A DNA stretch of 5,689 bases from Deltaproteobacteria bacterium. Lineage in GTDB: Bacteria; Myxococcota; Myxococcia; Myxococcales; Myxococcaceae. The position numbers were made by a program, and so were the translations under genes. Where the stretch lies: the NCBI GenBank assembly GCA_016875515.1, contig VGRA01000200.1, positions 1 to 5,689 of the forward strand, in the 5' to 3' direction. Shown one piece after another: positions 1-4,921 of the stretch. Below the pieces are notes generated by a model, which was not told where the DNA came from, searched no databases, and saw nothing but the letters and a program-made list of their open reading frames with translations. Numbering within the stretch: position 1 is the stretch's first letter; each line of letters opens with the position of its first letter.

Positions 1-280
1 CCCATCCGAGCAACCGGGAGGCCAGGCCATCCAGCACGCCAGACTCCAGCAGCGCCGCGGAGATGACCAGCATGCCCAGCAGCAGCAGCAGCGTGTCCCA
101 GTCCACCGCCCCGCGCGCCCCGCCGCCGGTGATCTCGGACGCAGGGACCACGCCGAGCGCCACCATCAGCACCGCCCCGGCGAGCGCCCCTCCTGCCCGG
201 TCCAGCCCCACCCCGCGGACCCGCGCCCCGGCAATGAACGCGTAGGCCGCCGCGAAGACGGCGAGCGCTGTCCAGTGCAT
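1..280 (-). CDS. SLC13/ArsB-type anion permease, N-terminal part (runs off the window)
   Basis: The first 93 residues of a polytopic inner-membrane protein are visible; the gene continues past the left edge. Translating the minus strand from the ATG at 280-278 gives three hydrophobic segments at about residues 4-18, 30-48 and 61-82. The third follows a Val-Asp-Trp-Asp-Thr motif and contains a run of five Leu then Gly-Met. That arrangement, a polar aromatic lead-in followed by a Leu-rich helix with Gly-Met, is typical of the second half of the first repeat region in the ion transporter superfamily (SLC13, CitM, ArsB, NhaD-like). Members move anions such as dicarboxylates, sulfate or arsenite, or exchange Na+/H+; the fragment does not allow a substrate to be named. 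The start lies 8 nt after the stop of the small upstream membrane-protein gene, so the two are probably co-transcribed. No strong Shine-Dalgarno precedes the ATG, which fits translational coupling. The permease family is fairly certain; the exact subfamily is not. Confidence 0.75.
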   Translation of the reverse strand, partial: MHWTALAVFAAAYAFIAGARVRGVGLDRAGGALAGAVLMVALGVVPASEITGGGARGAVDWDTLLLLLGMLVISAALLESGVLDGLASRLLGW

Positions 281-288
281 CGAGCGGC

Positions 289-612
289 TCAGGCCTGGTC
301 GTCGGAGTTGCTGCCGCGCCGGCCGGTGGCCTTGGCGCCCTCAATCTCCTCCGCGGTGTTCCGGTACGTCCGCCACGCAAAAGGGGCCGCGATGGCCAGG
401 ACGATCACGCCCAGGCCAATGGCCATCCACGGCGGGTCCTTCACCTCGACGCTCGCGTCTTCTCCCGTCCACCCGTTGACGGTGGTGCCGGTGTTCCGCT
501 TCTTCGCGGCGGGCGCCGTCCCACCGGTGAACTCCTTCACTTCGCGCGCGAGCGCGCCCGAGGCGCAGAGCAGGAGGGCGCCGAGCAGCAAATGGGACAG
601 GGCGTTACTCAT
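289..612 (-). CDS. Small signal-peptide protein with one membrane helix, unknown function
   Basis: I do not recognise a family. From the ATG at 612-610 the product is 107 residues. Residues 1-22 look like a Sec signal peptide: a short n-region (MSNALSH), a Leu-rich core and an Ala-Leu-Ala cleavage site before Arg-23. The Cys at residue 16 is preceded by Leu-Leu-Leu, not a canonical lipobox, so a lipoprotein is unlikely. A 40-residue polar linker rich in Gly, Thr and Lys follows. Next comes one membrane helix at about 62-80 (starting PPWMAIGLG) and then a charged C-terminal tail that would be cytoplasmic if the signal peptide is cleaved. The frame stays open upstream to a GTG at 651, but the 13 added residues are Pro-rich and the putative promoter lies within them, so the ATG is preferred. 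Neither start has a good ribosome binding site. The gene sits 8 nt upstream of the permease gene on the same strand, suggesting one transcript and possibly an accessory role in transport; that is inference from position only. Confidence 0.6.
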   Translation of the reverse strand: MSNALSHLLLGALLLCASGALAREVKEFTGGTAPAAKKRNTGTTVNGWTGEDASVEVKDPPWMAIGLGVIVLAIAAPFAWRTYRNTAEEIEGAKATGRRGSNSDDQA

Positions 613-620
613 GGGTTGGT

Positions 621-651
621 ACAGTACACCAGCCGGCGACGCCGGTGTCAC
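621..651 (-). promoter_or_regulatory. Candidate sigma70-type promoter for the leftward membrane-protein/permease pair
   Basis: Read on the minus strand, GTGACA at 651-646 matches the -35 consensus at five of six positions. After a 17-bp spacer, TGTACT at 628-623 matches the -10 consensus at four of six. Expected initiation near 616 would leave only a few nucleotides before the ATG at 612, so the message would be nearly leaderless, consistent with the missing Shine-Dalgarno. The -10 overlaps a GTAC-A-GTAC palindrome (619-627) that could serve as a protein-binding site. These are short matches judged by eye; promoter strength and regulation are unknown. Confidence 0.35.
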
Positions 652-687
652 CGCTGTCTGCCTTGACTTGTCTCGGCCCGGCTGGAA

Positions 688-694
688 AAGGAGG
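688..694 (+). promoter_or_regulatory. Shine-Dalgarno site fixing the mrp start
   Basis: AAGGAGG is a near-perfect anti-16S match and ends 5 nt before the ATG at 700. A second in-frame ATG lies at 706, 11 nt from the same site; the spacing makes 700 the better choice, though both are possible and differ by two residues. Confidence 0.8.
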
Positions 695-699
695 CGCCC

Positions 700-1776
700 A
701 TGAGCATGCTCACCGAGAAGGACGTTCTCGCAGGACTGTCACAGGTGATGGACCCGGAGTTGAACATTGACCTCGTGCGCGCCGGGATGGTGAAGGACGT
801 GCGCGTGGAGGGCGCCGACGTGAAGCTCAAGATCGAGCTCACCACGCCCGCCTGTCCCATGAAGGACAAGATCCAGAAGGACGTGGAGGCGGCGCTCCGG
901 GGCATCCCGGGGCTGGGGCGCTTCGACGTGGAGTGGGGCGCCCGCGTGCGCGCTGCCCCGCAGGCCTCCAAGGAGACGCTGATCCCGGACGTGAAGAACG
1001 TGGTCCTGGTGGGCGCGGGCAAGGGGGGCGTGGGCAAGAGCACCGTGGCGCTCAACCTGGCGGTGGCGCTGTCCCGGATGGGGGCCAAGGTGGGGCTGCT
1101 GGACGCGGACTTCTACGGCCCGTCCGTCCCGCTGATGACCGGCCTGATGGATGCCCGCCCGGCCGCCACCGAGGACCAGCGCATCCAGCCGCTGCTCGCT
1201 CACGGCATCAAGGTGATGTCCATTGGCTTCCTCGTGGATCCCGCCCAGGCCCTCATCTGGCGCGGTCCCATGCTCCACGGCGCGCTCGTGCAGTTGGTGC
1301 GCGACGTGGCGTGGGGAGAGCTGGACTACCTGGTCATGGATCTGCCGCCCGGCACCGGTGACGTGGCGCTCACCCTGAGCCAGCAGCTGCGGGCGGCCGG
1401 GGGCGTGCTGGTCACCACGCCGCAGGACGTGGCCCTCGCGGACGTCATCCGCGCCAAGCAGATGTTCGACAAGGTGAACATCCCGGTGCTGGGCGTGGTG
1501 GAGAACATGAGCCACTTCATCTGCCCGCACTGCGGGAAGGGCACGCACGTGTTCAGCCACGGCGGTGGGCGGAAGGCTGCGGAGCGGTTCGGCGTGCCGT
1601 TCCTGGGCGAAATCCCGCTCGAGTTGAAGGTGAGGGAGGCCGGGGACAACGGGATCCCGGTGGTGGCGAGCCACCCGGACAGCGCCGAGGCGCGCGCCTT
1701 CACGGACATGGCGCGCAACATCGCCGGGCGGATCTCCGCCGAGAACCTGCGGGTCCGGCTGCCGGTGCACGCGTGA
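700..1776 (+). CDS. mrp: Mrp/NBP35-family Fe-S cluster carrier ATPase with N-terminal MIP18 domain
   Basis: Cytoplasmic P-loop ATPase of the Mrp/ApbC/NBP35 group, which bind a [4Fe-4S] cluster between subunits of a dimer and deliver it to client apoproteins. At 358 residues it has the usual length. Residues 1-85 form a MIP18 (DUF59) domain with its conserved Asp-Pro-Glu (18-20) and Thr-Thr-Pro-Ala-Cys-Pro segment containing Cys-52. The deviant Walker A motif GKGGVGKST spans 107-115, with the MinD-type signature lysine at 108. The switch I region is DADFYGPS at 135-142, and Walker B/switch II is DLPPGTGD at 214-221. Cys-275 and Cys-278 in CPHC are the cluster-binding pair of the family. All motifs are intact, so the protein should be active. 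It is preceded by a strong Shine-Dalgarno and is the first plus-strand gene after the divergent region, so it probably leads an operon. Its stop overlaps the next gene's start by 4 nt. Identification is secure; the client proteins are unknown. Confidence 0.96.
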   Translation: MSMLTEKDVLAGLSQVMDPELNIDLVRAGMVKDVRVEGADVKLKIELTTPACPMKDKIQKDVEAALRGIPGLGRFDVEWGARVRAAPQASKETLIPDVKNVVLVGAGKGGVGKSTVALNLAVALSRMGAKVGLLDADFYGPSVPLMTGLMDARPAATEDQRIQPLLAHGIKVMSIGFLVDPAQALIWRGPMLHGALVQLVRDVAWGELDYLVMDLPPGTGDVALTLSQQLRAAGGVLVTTPQDVALADVIRAKQMFDKVNIPVLGVVENMSHFICPHCGKGTHVFSHGGGRKAAERFGVPFLGEIPLELKVREAGDNGIPVVASHPDSAEARAFTDMARNIAGRISAENLRVRLPVHA

Positions 1777-2204
1777 GCCGGGACAAGGACAAGAAGGGGG
1801 AGGGGGAAGACGGCAAGCCGCTCGGCTTCGTCCCGGACTTCATCAAGCGCGCGGCGGTGGTCAGCCTCGGGGCGGTGTTTGCCGGCGAGGAGGGGGTGCG
1901 CACGCTGGCCAGCCAGCTCAAGGTCCCCAAGGAGATGCTCGGCGTGGTGCTGGACCAGGCCGAAAGGACAAAGGAGGACCTGTCCCGCGTGGTCTCCGAG
2001 GAGATCCGCCGCTTCCTCCAATCCGACAAGGTGCGGCGCGAGCTGCTGAAGCTCATCTCCGGCATGACGGTGGAGGTGCGCGCCGAGCTTCGGCTCGTCC
2101 CCCGCAAGGGGGATGACACCGAGGCGGAGGTCAACCACTTCAAGGTCACGGACGTGCGCGTCCGCCCCGGCCGTCGCGGAAAGAAGGAAGACGCGGACAA
2201 GTGA
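1773..2204 (+). CDS. Conserved-looking small helical protein, phasin-like in pattern, unknown function
   Basis: 143-residue protein without a family I can name securely. The ends are charged and probably disordered: residues 1-16 are rich in Lys, Glu, Asp and Gly, and 131-143 are basic then acidic. The core (about 18-98) is predicted mainly helical. It opens with GFVPDFIKRAAVVSLGAVFA, an amphipathic stretch, followed by GEEGVRTLASQLKVPKEM and a heptad-like segment with KEDLSRVVSEEIRRFL (68-82). A short beta-prone segment with alternating hydrophobics, EVRAELRLVP, lies at 101-110. The order 'Leu-Gly-Ala-x-x-x-x-x-Glu-x-x, Leu-x-x-x-x-Lys, Lys-x-x-Leu-x-x-x-x-x-x-Glu-Ile' resembles phasin-type polyhydroxyalkanoate granule proteins, but this is a pattern impression, not an assignment. 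There is no signal peptide or clear membrane helix. The GTG start shares GTGA with the mrp stop and has little Shine-Dalgarno of its own, so translation is probably coupled to mrp. The next gene starts with the same overlap. Confidence 0.8.
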   Translation: MSRDKDKKGEGEDGKPLGFVPDFIKRAAVVSLGAVFAGEEGVRTLASQLKVPKEMLGVVLDQAERTKEDLSRVVSEEIRRFLQSDKVRRELLKLISGMTVEVRAELRLVPRKGDDTEAEVNHFKVTDVRVRPGRRGKKEDADK

Positions 2205-2590
2205 GTGGGCGTGGTGCCGTGCTGCTGCGCCGCGTCCCGGTCCTGCTGGTGGCCGCCGTGGGGATCTGGCTGTGGCGCGGCGGCGGCGGCTGGGTGCCCA
2301 CCGAGCGCACCGTGTCCTTCCGCTTCGGCCCAGGCGCCCCGCCCGCACGGGTGGACGTGCAGCTGTATGACGCGGAGGGGCACCTCCTGGCGCAGCAGGA
2401 GCGCGCCGTCCGCCCGGGCGAACCGCTCGCGGAGCTGTCCTTGAAGGTGCAGGCCCGCCCCGGGACGCTGCAGGCGCGGATCTTCCGCTGGCGCGCACCG
2501 GGGTCCGCTCCCGAGCCGGTCCGGCTGGACGTTCCCGTGCCGGGAACGGACGAGGCGGTCGGGGTGGACGTGCCCCCCCTTGCCCGCTAG
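2201..2590 (+). CDS. Small membrane-anchored protein with a beta-rich periplasmic domain, unknown function
   Basis: 129 residues, no recognised family. Arginines at 4, 10 and 11 precede a hydrophobic segment at about 12-25 (VPVLLVAAVGIWLW) and a Gly-rich hinge (27-30), so it is probably a signal anchor with the rest outside the cytoplasm. The remaining 95 residues alternate hydrophobic and polar positions (VSFRFG, ARVDVQLYD, LAELSLKV, LQARIFRW, VRLDVPV), suggesting a small beta-sandwich or Ig-like fold. There are no cysteines and no catalytic motif. The start is a GTG in a GTGA overlap with the preceding stop. Another frame opens at GTG 2205, but it gives a Cys/Ser-rich product and loses the strong G/C third-position pattern, so it was not chosen. 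The gene ends 36 nt before hbd and completes the tightly packed mrp trio. Confidence 0.78.
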   Translation: MSGRGAVLLRRVPVLLVAAVGIWLWRGGGGWVPTERTVSFRFGPGAPPARVDVQLYDAEGHLLAQQERAVRPGEPLAELSLKVQARPGTLQARIFRWRAPGSAPEPVRLDVPVPGTDEAVGVDVPPLAR

Positions 2591-2626
2591 ATCGGCCCCG
2601 CCATTCACCTCCTGAAGGGAGCAGTC

Positions 2627-3475
2627 ATGTCCGTGAATCACCTTGTCGTCGTGGGCGCAGGTCAGATGGGAACCGGGATCGCGCAGGTGGCGCTCGGGGC
2701 CGGGCTGAAGGTCACCATGGTGGACCTCTCCGAGGACGCGGTGATGAAGGCGCGCGGCAAGATCGAGGCGGGCTTCAAGCGGCTTGTGGAGAAGGGGCAG
2801 ATGGACGCCGCCCGCGCCACGGCCGCGCTGGGCAGCTTCCACGGCGCGGTCTCCCTGCGGGACTGCCGGGACGTGGACTTCGCGGTGGAGGCGGTGACGG
2901 AGAACGAGAACGTCAAGCGCCGCATCTTCGAGGAGATGGACGCGGCGGTGCGCCCCGGCGGCGTGCTGGCCACCAACACCAGCTCCATCCCCATCACCCG
3001 GATCGCCGCGGCCACCCGGCGGCCGGAGGCGGTCATCGGCATGCACTTCATGAATCCGGTGCCGGTCATGAAGTTGGTGGAGATCATCCGCGGGGCGGCC
3101 ACCTCGGACGAGACCTACACCGTGACGAAGGCGCTCGCCGAGCAGATGGGCAAGACGACGGTGGTGTCCAAGGACTTCCCGGGCTTCATCGTCAACCGGA
3201 TCCTCATCCCCATGCTGAACGAGGCCTGCTTCGCGCTGACGGAGGGGCTGGCCACGGTGGAGGACATCGACACCGCCATGAAGCTGGGCACCAACCAGCC
3301 CATGGGTCCGCTGCAGCTGGCGGACTTCATTGGCCTGGACACGGTGCTCTACATCGCCGAGGTGCTCCACAAGGGGCTCGGGGATGACAAGTACCGCCCC
3401 TCGCCGCTGCTCCGGCAGTACGTGGATGCAGGCTGGCACGGGAAGAAGGCCGGCCGCGGGTTCTACAACTACTAG
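2627..3475 (+). CDS. hbd: 3-hydroxybutyryl-CoA dehydrogenase (NAD(P)-dependent)
   Basis: Cytoplasmic oxidoreductase that interconverts (S)-3-hydroxybutyryl-CoA and acetoacetyl-CoA in short-chain beta-oxidation or butyrate-type metabolism. The length of 282 residues is typical of the monofunctional family. The Rossmann fold begins at residue 5 with the dinucleotide loop GAGQMG (10-15), and Asp-33 ends beta-2, which favours NAD over NADP. The active-site set is complete by comparison with known members: Ser-119/Ser-120 in NTSS, His-140 in HFMNPVPVM, Glu-152 twelve residues later (the His-Glu dyad), and Asn-190 in FPGFIVNR. The C-terminal domain has the usual DFIGLDTV and the ending GRGFYNY. AAGGGAG at 2615-2621 ends 5 nt before the ATG and fixes the start. 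The gene is followed after 21 nt by enoyl-CoA hydratase, the preceding step of the same pathway, so the two form an operon. The assignment to the family is very strong; preference for C4 substrates is inferred from family similarity. Confidence 0.95.
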   Translation: MSVNHLVVVGAGQMGTGIAQVALGAGLKVTMVDLSEDAVMKARGKIEAGFKRLVEKGQMDAARATAALGSFHGAVSLRDCRDVDFAVEAVTENENVKRRIFEEMDAAVRPGGVLATNTSSIPITRIAAATRRPEAVIGMHFMNPVPVMKLVEIIRGAATSDETYTVTKALAEQMGKTTVVSKDFPGFIVNRILIPMLNEACFALTEGLATVEDIDTAMKLGTNQPMGPLQLADFIGLDTVLYIAEVLHKGLGDDKYRPSPLLRQYVDAGWHGKKAGRGFYNY

Positions 3476-3496
3476 GCCGGGCGGGGAGACCACGTC

Positions 3497-4279
3497 ATGG
3501 GCTACGAGAACCTCAAGGTCGAGATCGCGGGCGGCATTGCCACCGTCACGGTGGACCGCCCCAAGGCGCTCAACGCGCTCAACAGCCAGACGCTGCGGGA
3601 GGTTGCCGCGGTGGCGGCGGAGCTGGAGGCCAACCCGGCCGTCCGGGCCCTGATCCTCACCGGCGGCGGCGAGAAGGCCTTCGTCGCGGGGGCAGACATC
3701 TCCGAGATGGCCGGCTTCACGTCTGAGCAGGGGCGCGCCTTCTCCGCGGTGGGGCACAAGGCCTTCGCCGCGCTGGAGGCGCTGCCGTTCCCCACCATCG
3801 CGGCCATCAACGGGTTCGCGCTGGGAGGGGGGCTGGAACTGGCGTTGGCGTGTGATCTCCTCTACGCGTCCGAGAAGGCGAAGCTGGGCTTCCCCGAGGC
3901 CTCGCTCGCCGTGATCCCCGGCTTCGGCGGCACGCAGCGGCTCACCCGCCTGGTGGGCAAGCAGCGCGCCAAGGAGCTGGTGCTCACCGGAGACCGCATC
4001 GACGCGGCGAAGGCGCGCGAGTACGGCCTCCTGCTGGAGGTGCTCCCCGCCGACCAGCTCATGGCCCACTGCCGCGCCGTGGCCGAGCGGATCCTGAAGA
4101 ACGGCCCCGTCGCGGTGGCGCAGGGCAAGCGGCTGATCGAGCAGGGGGCGGACCTGGACCTCGGCGCCGCCAACGCACTCGAACAGCAGGCGTTCGGCGT
4201 GATGTTCGGCACCCGGGACCAGAAGGAGGGCATGGAGGCCTTCCTCGCCAAGCGGCCGGCCAGCTACGAGGGGCGCTGA
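3497..4279 (+). CDS. Enoyl-CoA hydratase (crotonase family)
   Basis: Hydrates trans-2-enoyl-CoA, such as crotonyl-CoA, to (S)-3-hydroxyacyl-CoA in the cytoplasm, supplying the substrate of the adjacent dehydrogenase. At 260 residues it is full length for a monofunctional crotonase. The CoA/oxyanion segment is AFVAGADISEM (61-71), with Ala-66 expected to give one backbone NH; Gly-111 in GGGLELA gives the other. Both catalytic glutamates of true hydratases are present: Glu-114 in GGGLELALACD and Glu-134 in GFPEASL, spaced 20 residues apart as in rat mitochondrial enoyl-CoA hydratase (144/164). IPGFGGTQRLTRLVG (140-154) follows as expected. This makes it a hydratase rather than an isomerase or hydrolase relative. 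GGGGAG at 3483-3488, 8 nt before the ATG, supports the start. Chain-length preference cannot be read from sequence; the neighbours suggest short-chain substrates. Confidence 0.95.
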   Translation: MGYENLKVEIAGGIATVTVDRPKALNALNSQTLREVAAVAAELEANPAVRALILTGGGEKAFVAGADISEMAGFTSEQGRAFSAVGHKAFAALEALPFPTIAAINGFALGGGLELALACDLLYASEKAKLGFPEASLAVIPGFGGTQRLTRLVGKQRAKELVLTGDRIDAAKAREYGLLLEVLPADQLMAHCRAVAERILKNGPVAVAQGKRLIEQGADLDLGAANALEQQAFGVMFGTRDQKEGMEAFLAKRPASYEGR

Positions 4280-4326
4280 CCCCTCCCGGGCCCGTCCTGC
4301 CGTGGCCACTTCTTCACGGAGACCAC

Positions 4327-4332
4327 GGGAGG
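4327..4332 (+). promoter_or_regulatory. Shine-Dalgarno site for the DUF2267 gene
   Basis: GGGAGG ends 7 nt before the ATG at 4340. It shows that the first half of the interrupted gene still has a normal translation start, and it favours this frame over the other frames open here. Confidence 0.7.
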
Positions 4333-4339
4333 CGGGCAC

Positions 4340-4813
4340 ATGGACGAGCAACACCGGGCAGCGCGGCGGCAGGGACGGACGACGCAGACGTGGCGGCGCT
4401 TCCTCCACGAGCTGGCCGAGGCGTGCGGCGTCGAGGTGGACCAGGCGGAGCGGGCGGCGGGGTACGCGCTGGAGGTGCTGGAGTCCCGCCTGTTGAAGGA
4501 GGAGTCCGAGGACCTCAACGGGCAGCTGCCCATGGGACTGGGGTAGCTGCTGCCGCTGCCCCCCGAGCGCCCCGAGCGGCTGCACCGGGCGGACTTCCTG
4601 GAGCGGATCGCGGAGCGGCTGGACGTGGAGGGGCCGGAGGCGGAGCGGCTGTGCCGCGGGGTGTACCAGGTCGTTTCCAGGCGGGTGAGCGAGGGGGAGC
4701 TGGAGGACGTGCTGCGCGAGCTCCCCGCGGAGCTGCGGGCGTTGTGGCCGGCGCCGCTGGTGGACGAGGTGGCGCGGCACGAGGCGCAGGACCGCTTCCG
4801 CGCCGAGCGGTAG
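4340..4813 (+). pseudogene. DUF2267 protein gene interrupted by an in-frame TAG
   Basis: One continuous reading frame of 158 codons is broken by TAG at 4544-4546 after residue 68. The two pieces together read as one DUF2267 protein made of two similar helical repeats. The first is FLHELAEACGVEVDQAERAA through ESRLLKEESEDL and QLPMGL (about residues 21-67). The second is FLERIAERLDVEGPEAERLC through SRRVSEGELEDV and ELPAELRALWP (encoded at about 4598-4750). Aligning the halves puts the stop near the end of repeat 1, at the position of Ala in LRALWP. G/C third-position use is the same on both sides, so the downstream part looks coding or only recently silent. The in-frame codons after the stop offer no ATG; the first GTG is at 4625, after the opening helix of repeat 2. 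The function of DUF2267 is not established. A point nonsense mutation (for example GAG or CAG to TAG) or a sequencing error explains it best; a split but functional pair or readthrough is possible. Confidence 0.7.
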
Positions 4814-4827
4814 CGGGGCGAGCACCG

Positions 4828-4854
4828 CCCCAGCTGATGCTCCCCAGCTGATGC
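4828..4854 (+). repeat. 14-bp tandem duplication with CAGCTG cores
   Basis: CCCCAGCTGATGC occurs at 4828-4840 and again at 4842-4854, giving a 14-bp period with a single T between copies. Each copy contains the palindrome CAGCTG. It lies between the DUF2267 stop and the acyl-CoA dehydrogenase start, about 70-95 nt upstream of the latter. It could be a duplicated binding site or a slippage product; the sequence alone does not decide. Confidence 0.8.
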
Positions 4855-4906
4855 CCCGGTGAAGCGGCGCTTGCAGCTTTCGGTGGGTGCGGAGCCCCGG
4901 GAAGCG

Positions 4907-4913
4907 CTATATG
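4907..4913 (+). promoter_or_regulatory. Possible -10 element just upstream of the acyl-CoA dehydrogenase start
   Basis: CTATATG is the only A/T-rich hexamer-like stretch in this GC-rich gap and would place initiation at about 4919-4921, right at the ATG at 4922. No Shine-Dalgarno is visible in the preceding 15 nt. Together these suggest a leaderless or near-leaderless message. No convincing -35 is found at 16-18 bp, so this is a weak call. Confidence 0.25.
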
Positions 4914-4921
4914 CGCTCCTT

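Noticed and set aside
72..93. AGC/CTG triplet run in the permease gene, considered as a microsatellite
   Set aside because: It is the codon run for consecutive leucines in a membrane helix and is explained by coding.
663..691. TTGACT at 663-668 as a -35 element for mrp
   Set aside because: No acceptable -10 at 16-18 bp; the position falls on the Shine-Dalgarno, so a start there would destroy the ribosome site.
275..703. A plus-strand open frame opposite the small membrane-protein gene
   Set aside because: It has no domain or ribosome site and overlaps the better-supported minus-strand gene with its signal peptide and membrane helix.
739..1770. A 343-codon minus-strand open frame opposite mrp
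   Set aside because: Antisense shadow of an intact, motif-complete Mrp gene; the His-rich translation has no recognisable domain.
1700..4825. A 1041-codon open frame on the minus strand opposite several genes
   Set aside because: It runs antisense to six plus-strand genes with clear homology or strong coding bias, and its product is His/Arg/Leu/Pro-rich low-complexity sequence. Long antisense frames are expected where G/C-rich third positions remove stop codons.
4815..4831. GGGGC/GCCCC hairpin with a 7-nt loop right after the DUF2267 stop, considered as a terminator
   Set aside because: The stem is only 5 bp and no T-run follows; such hairpins are common by chance at this GC content.
4390..4851. 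A plus-strand 153-codon frame through the DUF2267 region in a different frame
   Set aside because: The product is Gly/Ala/Arg low complexity, whereas the 4340 frame gives recognisable DUF2267 repeats on both sides of the TAG.
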